From Odobenus rosmarus divergens (lineage: Eukaryota > Chordata > Mammalia > Carnivora > Odobenidae): 64,000 nucleotides of DNA. Made by a program: the position numbers and the translations under genes. Every line of letters starts with the position of its first letter. Within the stretch, counting starts at the first letter, position 1. The notes beneath the pieces are model-generated. The model ran no database searches and had not been told where the DNA came from. It saw only the letters and a program-made list of their open reading frames with translations. Below are positions 1 through 12,188 of the stretch, in pieces. Location: positions 317,392-381,391 of the forward strand of contig NW_004451010.1 in assembly GCF_000321225.1 (NCBI RefSeq), read 5' to 3'.

Positions 1-139
1 TGGGATCAAGCCCCGCATCGGGCTCCCTGTTCCGCGGGAAGCCTGCTTCTCCCTCTCCCGCTCCCCCTGCTTGTGTTCCCTCTCTCGCTTTGTCCCTCTA
101 TCTCTGTCAGATAAATAAATAAAATCTTTAAAAAAAAAT
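1..139 (+). mobile_element. CanSINE (SINEC), 3' part, cut by window edge
   Basis: Starts inside the box B side of the tRNA-derived unit (gggatcaagccccgcatc), then the CT-rich body and ataaataaataaaatctt plus A-tail. Very close to the young arctoid consensus form. Confidence 0.9.
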
Positions 140-589
140 CTGTAGAAAACTGCTTTGACACAAATGTCTGGGTTCTAATAAAGAAAACCTAATATTTCAC
201 AAGTAAATGAAAAATTGACCATGTTAATACTTACAAGTGTTCTCACAACTGCTCTATAACCTAGTTCTTAGTATACTTGTTAATGTTCTGAGAGTGTCCA
301 TTTTAGAAAAGTCTAAAATCAGTTTTAAAGGTTGGAAAATGTATTTTGGAACAGTTATGGCTTTCCATTCTGTTTATTTCCAGAAAAAAAGGCAAAATTG
401 GTGGTAACTGTGAAATACATCTAAAATCATTTTGCATTTTAACTGTGAACACACTGGATATTAAGAGGAGCATAACTATTTTGCTAGGAGACATTTACTT
501 CTGAAAAATTTTGTAAATATCTATAAATTGGTCAACAAGCATTTGGAAAATAATTTTATCATCTGTGCAAGTGCTAGTAATTAGAGCTG

Positions 590-845
590 TCATTTACTGA
601 ATTCTTATTAATTGCTAAACTATACCTACTATCAACTATAACTTCTAGTAGTATAATTATTATTTCCGTATGTTAACTAATTTAATGCACAGCAATGCTA
701 AGGATTGTTGCAGTTTCTCCCACTTTTAAATATATTTCTACACATTGTTCTGTTTTCTCCACACAATAATCCTGTGACCTAGATATTATTATTCTACTTT
801 ACTAATTCTACTTGGTAGCAGTGCTGGGATTCCCAATGAAGTCTT
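590..845 (-). repeat. Probable MIR relic, antisense
   Basis: aatcctgtgacctagatatta…agcagtgctgggattccc resembles the antisense MIR core. Borders are weak. Confidence 0.4.
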
Positions 846-1617
846 GATTTTCTCAGAGCGTGTGCTTTTAATTCTTGGTGTTAGAAGTAGGACTGGGGCA
901 AGTTTCCTATTCCTAATTTCTCCAGGGTCTAGAGATAGATCTTTGTGTCTAAATTGCTCCATTCAATCTATAGATTTAAGTGGGCCAACTTTTTTGTTTT
1001 TAACCATTTTTAAGTGCATAGTGAATTTTAAGTTGTAATGTTTGCTTTGAATTTCTTCTGAGCTTCTGTGGTTGTCATAGTGATTTTAGAGTGTGGTTGG
1101 CTTATACATGTTTATACCATATAAGACTGCTGAAGGCTTACCTGTTTACTTTGTCTACAGCCATTCCAGGATAGCAGAATTTAGCCATCCCCCAGAATTC
1201 TTTTGTGTATTTCTCTTTGCAGCTGGAATGTTTTAGATCTCTACATGTTGCCTTAACACCTTCTATGAAAATCCATTCAAAATCAGATTTCCTTTATGAC
1301 TTAAAACAGAGTGCTTTTTAATAGAGCTCAATTAATCTAATTTGGCTAGGAGAGGAATGAAAGGGATGGTGGTTGGTCTTAGCCAGACAGTGACCTACAG
1401 AATAAAAACAGCCCTTTTAATTTGTTTCACTCCTTTCTATTGGCATACCCAAATATAAGTTTTTGTGAATGTCTGGATATAGGCCTGTGTATTTTAGAAT
1501 TGGATGAAGCATAAAGGAAGCAATTGTAAATAGACTGGAGCAAATCTCATAATTAGAGGGCTTTCCCGAGAGTACTATTGGAAGTTATATATACTTTAGA
1601 ACTATGCTAGGGAAGCA

Positions 1618-1845
1618 GCCTTGGATGGTGGTCTCTGGAATTAGACATGCTTATTCAAATCCTCGCTTCCCACATACTAGCTGAGTGACTTTCCACTGGT
1701 GACAGATACTGTATGTTTCATTTTTTAATCTGTAAAATAGGGATAATGGCACCTACCTTATAGGGTTTAGGCAGATTAAATAAGATAATACATATAAAAT
1801 ACTTAAAATAGTGCCTGGCATATGATAGGTGCTAAATGAATGTTA
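1618..1845 (+). repeat. MIR element
   Basis: tggtctctggaattagacatg…ctgagtgactt…aatctgtaaaatagggataatggcacctacctta…agtgcctggcatatgatagg keeps the MIR order, including the conserved core. Confidence 0.88.
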
Positions 1846-2100
1846 CGGGAATATGATATTATATATTGAACATGTTTTTAATAAGGTGATATTTAGTACA
1901 GAAATATGGTTTCTGAAATTCATAGATTAAATCTCTCCATATGTAGATAAGAATTTTATTCTGTACTTCTCAGAAAGCCACTGTTTTATTGACATTCTGT
2001 TAAATTGCCCATTGTCATATATATATATAGTATGGATGAATGTCTATACGTATATAGTATATATGTAAGTATGTGTGTGTGCATGACATGACAACTTTTG

Positions 2101-2300
2101 TCAGATTGTCTGAGTTCATATTCGGGCTCTGCTACTTACTCACTGTGGCATCTTGGGCAAGTTTCATAACTTCTCTGTATCTTATTTTCTTCAAATGTAG
2201 AATAGAGAAAATAGTATCTATCTCATAGATGTAAAGCTGATGTAATGTGCTTGGCATAGTGAGTGGCACATAAAAAGGGCTCAGTAAATGGTAATTGTTG
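2101..2300 (+). repeat. MIR element
   Basis: gggctctgctacttactcac…ttgggcaagttt…atgtgcttggcatagtgag…cagtaaatggtaattgttg. Confidence 0.82.
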
Positions 2301-2798
2301 GAGGAAGGGGAGAGGAGGAGGGAGAGAAATGAGAAGAGAACAAAATTGAGAGAGATTCTGAGAAAAGTGGAGATAAAGATATATTAGGAGCCTTCATGTC
2401 TAATAAAATGTTCATCTGTGATCCTCCAATTGCCTTTTCCTTTGTCTGTTCTTACTATAGATTTTCCAAATTTTTAGGAATTTTATAGTGTTTTTGTACT
2501 TAAACTGAAGGTAACACTCTTGTGTGTGCTTCAGAGCAGAAGGGCAAAGGGCTAGTGTCTTTTATCTCTTACAAACAATAAGAAGGAAATGAATTTTACA
2601 TAATAAATAAATAATCTATGAAATTTAACATTGCTGTCACCATCTGAGTTTAAGTAAAGGCAGTTCAACATACAGTCTTCTGGCCATTTCCTTGGTTCAA
2701 GAATTATTTAATACACCTAAACTCTGGATAAACTAATGAATGAATTTATCAGTGAAAGAAAAGTAAAAACAAAGTGGAGGTATTTCTTCTCACTTGAT

Positions 2799-2819
2799 CC
2801 CCGCCCCCCCGCCCCCCCC
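2799..2819 (+). repeat. C-rich tract
   Basis: ccccgcccccccgccccccc, with three C-runs broken by single G's. Ends in ag and so looks like an acceptor, but no Gly-X-Y frame follows. Confidence 0.85.
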
Positions 2820-3481
2820 AGTTCTGTAGCAAGTTTCCTTTCTTATGCCTTTGAGTCTCCTTTCTTCAGCAAACCTTGTTTTAAAATTAAAAATACAAAG
2901 TTGTCAATTTAAAATGAGTTTACCCTCCAAAGTTAGTTGGAATTTTTAGATGGATCTATGTCATGATAAAGGTACTTACCACTTAATATCCATTTCTTAA
3001 TCAGACTTGCTGTAAGAATGAGTTTACTTTAGGAAGGAAGAAGAGGTTTGTTCTAAGGTTCACTGCCCTTTTTAGTCTTCTGGGGCTCATGCTTAGACAT
3101 TTAAGGAGAGTTGCGAGATGATTGAGGTAAGAAGGAATTCAATGTAAAAAGATACTGGTTATTAAGAAATGTATCAACTCTTTTTCTAGAATAAGTGTCT
3201 TCTTTATGTAGTGCTGGATTTTTCCGTCCTAGATTTATCATTATTAATAGTCTGTATCTCATTTAGGGCCCCTAATCTGACAGTTTTATTTTTCTATTTA
3301 ATAATTTTGGCTCATTTTTATTTCAAATAGGTGATTTCAGTCAGATAAACAATGTGCAGGACCCTTAGTACTTTTATGGGGAAAAATTTCTTTATAAACT
3401 TGGGTATTATAATTGTGCCAAATTTGTTTCCTTGGGCTTCTTTTGATTTTGTTGTATTGTTTTATTTATTTTTTATTTCAG

Positions 3482-3535
3482 GGAATTCTAGGATTCACTG
3501 GTAATATTGGTTCACGTGGTTACCCTGGCAGGCAG
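3482..3535 (+). CDS. COL24A1: Collagen triple-helix exon 1 of 12 in window (54 bp)
   Basis: Encodes GILGFTGNIGSRGYPGRQ, six perfect Gly-X-Y triplets, phase 0 at both ends. The acceptor is a T-rich tract ending in ttcag at 3477-3481 and the donor is gtgagg at 3536. The piece would form a rod segment of the chain's collagenous domain. Only one Y-position proline (YP) is a prolyl-4-hydroxylase candidate here, so this is a relatively imino-acid-poor stretch, and it has several hydrophobic X/Y residues (I, L, F, I). It is followed by a 1.2-kb intron and the 45-bp exon at 4729. The exon number is only a local count; its number in the full gene cannot be told. Confidence 0.95.
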
Positions 3536-4728
3536 GTGAGGTAACTATATTTACATTTCTCCTTTTATGTTCCTTTTCATTAATGCATTGTATGTTCTGA
3601 TTTTCAGAGTTAATGTTCAAATAATAATTGGTTTATTTCTATTAAATAATGAATGCCTCATGGCAAAATAATTTCAAAATTAAAATTGTAAAAATCTTTA
3701 AAAATGTTACTGTAGAAAGTTTTGTTTAAAATGGGAGTAGGGTTTTTAAACATATGTGATGTGATACAGTGGAAACTTCAAAATTAAAATGCCCAAGGGT
3801 CTAATAAGATTTTAAAACAATCCTGCTACTGATTTTACAATACTGCCACTCACTATAATGAAGTAATGGTAAGAGTTAAGACTGTATAACAAGTGTTATT
3901 TTTTAATAGCAGAGTTATAAAAACTTGAGACACAGTTTGGCAGTGCTACGTATACCACTACTGAATAATTTTATCTGAAATGAATTCAAGTCTTTTTATA
4001 CAGTTTTGAAAATTCATTCTAAACATTTTATATTTATTTTCCTCTCATTTATAACTTTATCTATTTCATATAGACTAATAATAGAGCAAATTTTCTTCCT
4101 GAGGTTTTCATGAATTGAAGACTTACTCTTGAAATTAATTATTCATTTAGCATACTAGAAAGCTATAGTTATAATATCTTTTTATTCTCAAGAATGAGGG
4201 AAATGAAAATGCCAAAAAGTAATCTATAGTTAACAAAATTCCATATTTTAGGCCTTTAAAAATACATGGAGAGTATTGTATATTAGAGTCTTACCACCAA
4301 GTGATGATTTGTGTTGTCTGAAAGATATATAAATACTCAAGCATATGGAGATTGATCTGAAGTTAAAAATGTATTGATTTTTAAATTATGGGAATATATT
4401 TTAGATAAGTTAATTAGAAGTATTTTAAAAAACAGTTTTCCAATGAGAAATAATTTAATTAAAATTTATTTTTTTTGCATCTTATACTGTGTGTTAATTT
4501 ACCTTGTTTAGGTATCTAAAATATATTTTTGTATAGATTATATATAGTACCTCTTTTGGCTCTGAAATTCTAAAACTCCTTGAACATATATAGTCTTCAT
4601 TAAGTATACCTAGTTCTGAATTTTATACTTGTGAAAATGATACCTCTTTATATGACCATTTTATTTTATTTATCAACAATGCTTTCAAAATACTGTAGTA
4701 TGATAATGATGTCTTTTGTTCATACTAG
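3536..4728 (+). other. Intron between exons 1 and 2 (1.2 kb)
   Basis: AT-rich and apparently unique sequence. I recognise no SINE, L1 or MIR in it and no additional exon. Confidence 0.8.
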
Positions 4729-4773
4729 GGTTTAGCTGGACCAGAAGGTAATCCAGGTCCTAAAGGTGTACGA
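4729..4773 (+). CDS. COL24A1: Collagen triple-helix exon 2 of 12 in window (45 bp)
   Basis: Encodes GLAGPEGNPGPKGVR, five Gly-X-Y triplets. The acceptor is tactag ending at 4728 and the donor is a consensus gtaagt at 4774. The polypyrimidine tract is modest (gtcttttgttcatac). It starts the alternating 54/45 exon pattern that runs to the exon at 36875. Lysine in a Y position (PKG) is a candidate for lysyl hydroxylation and glycosylation, as in other fibrillar collagens. Reading continues in frame from the exon at 3482 and into the exon at 12189. Confidence 0.95.
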
Positions 4774-5443
4774 GTAAGTAAACATTTTCATCATTTTGTA
4801 AGCAGGCTTGCATAAAAATCAAATGAAGTATGTAAAATAGGTATCAGTTTCACACTTCCGTAGGAACTTTGAATGTAATGCCAGGTTAGCCTGAAAAGAA
4901 GTACATTTGTTTAATAGATGCTTTCACTGTTAATAGCCACAGAAAGCAGCCTTATAGTAGTAGGTTTTACCTCATTCTTTTGTATTGTTTTCTGGCTCCT
5001 AGCATAATGTCTGGTATGTTAGAATGGACTCTATCAACATTTGTAGTATAATTTATATATGAACGTATATAGACCTAAGAAATCATGATAAAAAATACAA
5101 AGAGGCAAAAAAATTGCATATTAATTTCAAGGCTGAGATAATATGATATAAAAACTATCTGCAGTAAAAAAAAATCTGCAAAGAAGGAAATAAGCTTATC
5201 ATATCAAGAGTATACCATTGCACTTCAAACCACTAAAGAGTTTAGTCACTTTTAATCATTAAGGAAGTGAAAAAAAATTACTGTGATATCTTATATAGTG
5301 TGCTACAAATTAAAATCAAATCTAGTCTAGGAAAAATAAGAAAAGGTAAACTGGAATTTTTGTTTTTAAAATTCTCTACCTTTAAAAGCAAGTTATTTTC
5401 CAGAATCTACGTTTATGCCTTATATTATCTAAAATACCTTTTT

Positions 5444-5643
5444 GAGGGGCACCTGGATGGCTCAGTCAGTTAAGAATCCGACTCTTGATTTCCGCTCAGG
5501 TCATGATCTTAGGGTGGTGAGACGGAGTGCCATGTCAGGCTCCGTGCCGGGTGTGGAGCCTGCTTAAGATTCTCTCTCTTCCTCTCCCTCTGCCCCATCC
5601 CTCTCTCTCTCTCTCTCTTAAAAAATATAACTAAGTAAAAAAT
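5444..5643 (+). mobile_element. CanSINE with 13-bp target duplication
   Basis: Begins ggggcacctggatggctcag, has the tRNA-like boxes, a CT-rich tract with (CT)n, and an A-rich tail. Flanked by perfect aaaataccttttt copies at 5431-5443 and 5644-5656. Confidence 0.92.
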
Positions 5644-5754
5644 AAAATACCTTTTTCAAATAAAGCATAAAGTATTTAAACAGTATGTGCTATAATGATG
5701 CTTTAAATTTAAAATTTCTAAATAATACTTTCATATGTTTTTTCTTCCTTTCAT

Positions 5755-5880
5755 TTTGCTCTCAATCCTGTGAAGTAATTTTACAGATGAGAAAATAGCA
5801 AGCTAAGGAATTTACCAAAGTTGGCAAAGTCCCAGCTGGCCAAAGAACCAAAGTCTTCTCACATTTACCTATGTACTCTT
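5755..5880 (-). repeat. MIR element, antisense
   Basis: aatcctgtgaagtaattttacagatgag…caaagttggcaaagtcccag. Confidence 0.6.
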
Positions 5881-6391
5881 TCCTCTCTCCTATATCCTGT
5901 CTCTACCCTCATATTAAGTGAAAATGTAATGGAGAAAGGTCATGTATTTTTTTATTAGGAAGTGTACCAAAAGCATGTATTGACTTGGATCTGGGAAGCA
6001 GAGAATAGTGGTCAAGAACCGCCTGAGCTTAACATTCTTAAACCATAGTGTCTAGCATATACAATGCATTTTCTATGCAGACTTTATCGTTTTATTGGAA
6101 TTTGGGAGTCTTTTCTGTGCATGAACTCATAACTCCAAGACATGTTATTTGGTACCATGTAGTTTTCTCTTAACTGTATTTTCTCATCTTGCTTCAGTGA
6201 TTCCCAAAACCTTTCTAAGTTCTTCTTTATACCACTATATTATACATCCTTTTGTACTGTATTATACATCCTTTTGTTGCTTTTTTCTTCACTTGTATGG
6301 AAGCTGTTGTCTGTGTTGTAACCCTTTTTAAGTTATAGTTTTAGGTTTCGACAGCCAGCTTTATAAAAGCACTTTAAAAAATAACAAATAT

Positions 6392-6582
6392 GGGGCGCCT
6401 GGGTGGCTCAGTTGTTAAGCGTCTGCCTTCGGCTCAGGTCATGATCCCAGGGTCCTGGGATCAAGCCCCACATCAGGTTCCTTGCTCTCCCTCTCCCACT
6501 CCCCCTGCTTGTGTTCCCTCTCTCACTGTGTCTCTCTCTGTCAAATAAATAAATTAAAAATCTTAAAATAAATAAATAAAAT
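6392..6582 (+). mobile_element. CanSINE with 11-bp target duplication
   Basis: Starts ggggcgcctgggtggctcag and ends in AAATAAAT-type tail. Duplicated ataacaaatat at 6381-6391 and 6583-6593. It lacks the 'tcagcgggaagcctgcttc' segment of longer copies. Confidence 0.92.
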
Positions 6583-6933
6583 ATAACAAATATAATTTAT
6601 TTTCTGATTAATTTAATTGATTTGATTCTTTAATTTTCCTTTGGGAATACAGGAGGATTCAGGAAGCCTTTTTCTTTCAGCTTCACATCCACAGAGGGTC
6701 TCAAATGTAGACTTTTAACTTTAACTTCAAATCCACATTTGATTAAAAAGACAAAAATCACAAAAAACACACCAACAGGATTATAAAATGTTTTTCATTT
6801 GATTTGTTTCCTGTTACTGGACTATGCCACAGGCTACATACTGTAAATTAATATTTTTATCAATCATGTTGATAAATGATCTTTTGACTGGCAGCATTAT
6901 TTGATTCCATTTTTTGGTGTTATGATATTACTT

Positions 6934-7129
6934 TTATGTTTTAAAGATTTTATTTATTAGAGAGAGAGAGCGCGCACAAGCACGAGCAGCGGTGGGGGGG
7001 TGCAAAGGGAGAAGCAGACGCAGACTTTCTGCTGAGTGCGGAGCTGGATGTGGGGTTCGATCCCAGGACCCTGGGATCATGACCTGACCCATAAGCAGAT
7101 GCTTAACTGACTGACCCACCCAGGTGCCC
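6934..7129 (-). mobile_element. CanSINE, antisense, with target duplication
   Basis: Reverse orientation: T-rich start, gagagagagag, then gatcccaggaccctgggatc and gacccacccaggtgccc. tgatattactt flanks it at 6923-6933 and 7130-7140. Confidence 0.92.
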
Positions 7130-7380
7130 TGATATTACTTCTAGGTTAAATGTGTATTTTGTAACCCTCTTTTGGCATTTCTTTGTGTAATTATATGCTC
7201 GGTGCCTCGAGAAGTAGAAGTGTGTAGGGCCTCTTCTGACTTTTTAGTGGCCCTACTGGTGACACAAATTTGCCTCTAACTGGATATATAACCTTCTATC
7301 TAAAAGTCAAAAGCATGTATGTTGTTATTTTTTTAATGTTCTTTGTTTCATTACACGTTAAACTCTAGGGGTAGTGTCTT

Positions 7381-7576
7381 TTTTTTTTTTTTAAGATTTT
7401 ATTTATTTGAGAGAGAGAGAATGAGAGACAGAGAGCATGAGAGGAAGGAGGGTCAGAGGGAGAAGGAGACTCCCTGCTGAACAGGGGGCCCGATGTGGGA
7501 CTCGATCCTGGGACTCCAGGATCATGACCTGAGCCGAAGGCAGTCACTTAACCAACTGAGCCACCCAGGCACCCCT
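7381..7576 (-). mobile_element. CanSINE, antisense, with 15-bp target duplication
   Basis: Begins with a T-run and ends gagccacccaggcacccct. taggggtagtgtctt is repeated exactly at 7366-7380 and 7577-7591. Confidence 0.93.
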
Positions 7577-8360
7577 TAGGGGTAGTGTCTTGAGAATGAC
7601 CACAACCCCATGTGATTTCTAGTGGGTGCTGCTGGCATTTTATTTCTGTTAGCATCAGCATAATAATTACTAAGAAACCTTTATGAAACACCAATATAAT
7701 TACTCATTAAAATCTTTAATTGCAAAATGTTTTTGCACCCTATTCAGGCTATGTTGAGTAGAGGTCTGACTTTCTCCTGAGTTCTCAGCTGATTACTTAG
7801 TTCAGTGATGAGTGTATACCAGTTAGGGCATCTATTGTTTTTATTTATAAGCAAAAATTCAGTTGTATATATTAAAATAAAAGTTAAGTCTTTTTAAACT
7901 TGAAGCTATCTGTAGCTGGTGATTCTGAAAATATATATAGCATGTCATCATAATCATAAATGTTTTGATATCAGGAATGTTTTTGGATGCTTTATTTTAC
8001 AAGAAATTTTTCACGTCCTCCACACGCTTGGCTTTTAAGCAAACAAATTATAGATGCTTTACTTACTAAAGTTAAGTAGAAGGAAACTAATTTTCTCTTT
8101 TTAAAAAATTTTTGCTTGTTCATACAAACTGTAGAACACAGGGAATTTTAAAGGTGTTTTTCCTGGTCAAAGAAGAGTGCTGCTCTTACTATGGCAACAC
8201 CCAACTAGCTTTCACTCTCAAAGATTAAGTCCCTCCCAGGGTTGTTATTCCAGGCAAAACAGAAATGGTTCCTGAGATATTTACTTAAAAAAATGGTAAA
8301 GTCTACATAACATAAACATTTCCATTTTATGAGTATTTTTAAGAGTATAATTTAGTGGTC

Positions 8361-8896
8361 TTAGTTTGGGCTGCTATGATAGAAATGTAGACAGGGTGGT
8401 TTGTTTATTTATTAATTGATTGATTTTTAAGATTTTATTTATTTATTTGACAGAGAGAAACACAGTGAGAGAGGGAACACAAGCAGGGGGAGTGGGAGAG
8501 GGAGAAGCAGGCTTCCTGCGGAGCAGGGAGCCCCATGCGGGGCTTGATCCCAGGACCCTGGGATCACGACCTGAGCCGAAGGCAGACGCTTAACGACTGA
8601 GCCACCCAGGTGCCCCTAGACTGGGTGGTTTAAATGACAAACATTTGTATCTCGCAGTTCTGCAATCTGAGAAATTCAAGATCAAGGCACCAGCAGATCC
8701 AGTACCTGGTGACGGCCTACTTCATGGGCTGTAGACAGTTGCCTTCTTACTGTATCCTCACATAGCTGAGATAGAAATCACCTCTAATCGCATTCATGAG
8801 GGCTGTACCCCCATGACCTAATTACTTCCCAAAGGGCCCACCTTGGAATACCATCACATTGGGGACTACACTTCAACATATGAATTCAGTCCATAT
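8361..8896 (-). mobile_element. MLT1-like LTR (ERVL-MaLR), antisense, itself holding a SINE
   Basis: Reads ctgctatgatag…tagacagggtggttt…ccaagatcaaggcaccagcag…cattcatgagggctgtaccc…ccatcacattggggac…aacatatgaattc, the reverse of a solo MaLR-type LTR as I remember the family. Family naming is from memory. Confidence 0.65.
8403..8616 (-). mobile_element. CanSINE, antisense, inside an MLT1-like LTR
   Basis: Full-length young-type copy. The flanking tagac(a/t)gggtggttt at 8388-8402 and 8617-8631 is part of the interrupted LTR sequence, with one difference. Confidence 0.92.
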
Positions 8897-9499
8897 CAGG
8901 AGGCATGAAGTACATTCACATTGTTGTGCAGCCATCACCACCATCCACCTTCAGAACTTTCTCATCTTCCCAGACTGAAACTCCATACCCTTTAAATAGT
9001 AACTCTTCATTCTCACTTCCTCCCAACTTTAGGCAACCATTCTACTTTCTGTCTCTATAAATTTGACTGGTGTAGGTACCCATAAAGTGGGATCGTGGAT
9101 GTGGGATCATACAATATCTATCCTTTTGTGACTGGCTTACTTCTCTTAGCCTGATTGTCTTCAGGGTTTGTCCATGTTGTAACGTGTGTCAGAATTTCCT
9201 TCCCTTTTAAGGCTGGCTAATATTCCATTGTATGTATCTACCATATTTTGTTTATCCATTCATGTGTTAAACATTTGGGGTGCTTCTACCTTTTGGCTAT
9301 TGTGACTAATGCCATTCTGCTTCTACAAATGATATTTACTTTTAAAAAAATCTGAATTCTTTCTTAATGTATATTATTATGGAAGCATTCACTCTGAAGT
9401 CACCCATTCTCTGATTAAAGTAGCCTTTATAGAATTGAGTCAAAATGGCCTCCTGTATCTCTCCTTCAAATTCTCTTATACTTGGGCATTTCTCTGTAT

Positions 9500-10400
9500 C
9501 TGTAAAATGATTCCGCTTTTGCCACCTCCATTTCAGCCTCTCTCTGGTTTGGTGATAATTTTTCTTTTTGTTTTCTCCTCAGAGCTCTAGTAACCCGTAA
9601 GGCCTCCAACATACCTGTCCTAAAAACCTTATCTCTTTATGAGCTCTTTCTGTGAGTCTCATATCTCCAGTTCCCTGGTAAGATAATTACATTTGAATGC
9701 CTCATCAACACCATAGACTCAAAATGAGTAAGAAAACTTACGCTCTTTCTACCAAATAGCATTCCTATTCGTTTTCTGTATTTCTACCAGTGGTTACCAC
9801 TTGCTTATCAGTCCAACTACAAACCTTAGAGTCATCTTTGCCTCAGTCTTTAGAGACAGTTACAAAGACCTGTTGATCCACTATTAACCTAGTGAATTTT
9901 ATAGACCGCAAATTTGATTGTATCAAAGCTATGCCTAAATATTTTTTTAATGGCTCACAGTATAAATTCCAAACTTTCCATCATTACATACGAGACTTTT
10001 CTTGATGTGGCCACTGCTACCCTTTCCAAGCTCACCACTTGCCTATCATGCATAGAGAACTATTTGCAATTCTGTATAAATGCCATGTCATGTCATTCCT
10101 ATTGATTGAATGAATGATAGTATATTGTTAGCCCTGCTCAAATGTTGCCTCTTCTGTAAAGCTTTCCTAAATCATCCCTCTGGGTGATGTTGGTCATTCT
10201 GCCTCCAAATTTCAGTTGTATTTTGTATTTATCACATCATATATTACATAATCATATTATAATTATCATATGAAATTATAATTATTTATTTGTATGACCT
10301 TCTTTCCTAAAAAACTATGAACTTCTTGAGGGCACTGACTTTCATATTCATCTTTTAATTACAGTTCCTGGCACATAATGGGCACTTTTTTTCTCAATAT
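9500..10400 (+). repeat. L2-like LINE relic
   Basis: Stretches such as tgctcaaatgttgcctcttc, cttcttgagggcactgact and cctggcacataatgggcac follow the order of the L2 3' region. Diverged, and the left border is uncertain. Confidence 0.55.
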
Positions 10401-10460
10401 GTAAAACTATTTGACCTAATGTTTATACATATGTATTTATTTAAAAAATAAACATTTATT

Positions 10461-10603
10461 GGGGCACTGGGGGTGCTCAGTTGGCTAAGCATCTGACTCA
10501 ATCTGAGCTCAGGTCTTGATTTCAAGGTCATGAGTTCAAGCCCTGGGTTGGGCTCCACAGTGGGTGTGGAGCCTACTTAAAAAACAAAACAAACAAAAAA
10601 ACC
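10461..10603 (+). mobile_element. Older CanSINE variant, short
   Basis: tRNA-like head ggggcactgggggtgctcag, body ending gtggagcctactt and an AAAC-type tail. catttatt flanks both sides (10453-10460, 10604-10611). Lacks the CT-rich domain. Confidence 0.85.
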
Positions 10604-10747
10604 CATTTATTGTGATGATGTGTAAGTCAGTTGAACCTTCTTGGCAGTGTTGCATTTGGCAGTTTGAATTGGGATATCCTGTACCAAGGTTGTTTTAGTA
10701 ATTTTCTCTGGATTTGCTCACAGTTTTTCTTTTACACATGTGAATGG

Positions 10748-11180
10748 ATTTAATTTATTTTTAAAATTTAAATTCAATTAATTAACATTTAGTGTATTAC
10801 TAGTTTCAGAGGCAGAGTTCAGTGATTCATCAGTCTTATATAATGCCCCGTGCCCATTACATCACGTGCCCTCCTTAACGTCCATCACCCAGTTACCCTA
10901 TTCCCCCACCACCTCCCCTCCAGCAACCCTCAGTTTGTTTCCTATGATTAAGAGTCTCTTGTGGTTTGTCTCCCTCTCTGATTTCATTTTGTTTTATTTT
11001 TCTCTCCCTTCCTCTTTGATCTTCTGTTTTATTTCTTAAATTCCATATATGAGTGAGATCATATGATAATTGTCTTTCTCTGATTGACTTAGTTTGCTTA
11101 GCATAATACCCTCTAGTTCCATCCACATCGTTGCAAATGGCAAGATTTCTTTTTTTATTTTATTTTATTTTTTTATGGTA
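10748..11180 (-). mobile_element. Carnivore L1 3' fragment, antisense
   Basis: agattcagtgattcatcag-like start, ccagcaaccctcagtttg, cttaaattccatatatgagtg, ccatccacatcgttgcaaat. The minus-strand 77-codon frame here is L1 noncoding sequence. Confidence 0.85.
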
Positions 11181-11224
11181 TTCCACATAGTGAGCACTTA
11201 AGTAATGTTTTTTGAATCAATGAT

Positions 11225-11475
11225 CCAGGCTCATATTACTTCAAATTTGGACCATTGAAAGAGCCTTCTAACAGGTTTTCCTACATTCATTGTTTCTTGT
11301 CTCATATGTATTCTATATCCTGTCAATAGATTAATGTTTTAGAAATATAACCTAACCTCAGGGCACTACCACAATGCCCTAAAGGCAGGAGCTTCCAGTT
11401 GTCTAAAATATAAAGTCTAAAATTCTTAGCTTGAAATTTAAAGGTCTCCTTAATCTAGTCTCCAAACTATCATAC
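11225..11475 (+). repeat. Probable L2-like LINE relic
   Basis: tctaaaatataaagtc and neighbouring blocks resemble the L2 3' half, upstream in order of the pieces seen near 10 kb. Weak. Confidence 0.4.
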
Positions 11476-12188
11476 ACTTTATCTTTTAAATTGTTGAAGA
11501 GATTTTTATTTGCCACAGAGATATAACTAAAGTATGTTAGGATAAAGTACATTGCATTATTTATATGTACCCCTTGTTGTCAGACCAGTTGGAATCTTCT
11601 TTAGGATACAGTGGATCTTTGGTCTTCTCCAAAGCATCTTACAGGTATAATGTTATCCGTTACTATTTAGAGACACTTCCTGAAGTTCTTTGTTTCCATT
11701 TCCTATAATTGTTCTGCTTGGAGTTTCCTTTCTCCATCCTCTGTTTGTCAGGATTTTATCTACTCTGTATGACTGTCTCAAGTGCCAGTCTCTTTTGAAG
11801 TGTTTTTTTATTGCCTTTACCTCCTGCCACATTGGAATGAATTTCTTCTTACTCTATACTAAGTATCTTTCGGTACTTCCATTCTGCCTTACATTTTAGT
11901 TAATTATATATTTTCTTCCCACTATAAAATTCAACAGAGAAAAGGATTTGGTCTTGATTTTCATTGGTCACTACGTCTTCAGTTATGTTCCCTACTTTTT
12001 TTTTTTTTTTTAATGGAAAGATCTGTAACTTCTGGAAGGAAGGTGGTGTAAAGCAAAGGAACGAAGTTATTTATTGTTATGCCTCAGAGTTTCATATTAT
12101 TATGAACAAATTTATGATCTCTGTTTAGAATTCCTTGCAGGGTAAGTATTCAAATGAAATAATATAAAGACTGTTTGCTCCCTTTAAG

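Larger units (their letters stand above)
1..3481 (+). other. Intron (3' part) upstream of first visible exon
   Basis: Holds a SINE end at the left edge, MIR relics, a (TA)n-rich patch near 2013-2075, a purine-rich patch near 2300-2380 and a C-run at 2799-2819. No Gly-X-Y exon with splice sites was seen in it. Open frames here are short and unsupported. Confidence 0.8.
8290..9335 (-). mobile_element. Old L1 (L1M-type) 3' region, antisense, split by an MLT1-like LTR
   Basis: 8290-8360 and about 8900-9335 read as one antisense L1 3' sequence (…agtataatttagtgg / gtacattcacattgttgtg…ggctattgtgactaatgcc), interrupted by the LTR at about 8361-8896. Confidence 0.75.
4774..12188 (+). other. Intron between exons 2 and 3 (7.4 kb), SINE-rich
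   Basis: Contains six CanSINEs in about 5.2 kb, an old L1 split by an MLT1-like LTR, L2-like sequence and a carnivore L1 fragment. No exon-like Gly-X-Y stretch was found. Confidence 0.8.

Noticed and set aside
2781..2840. C-rich tract ending in cag as a possible exon acceptor
   Set aside because: The following sequence does not start with Gly-X-Y triplets and meets stops.
5444..5520. tRNA-like box A/box B sequences in SINE heads (here and in the other CanSINEs)
   Set aside because: They belong to tRNA-derived SINEs with A-rich tails and target duplications; not tRNA genes.
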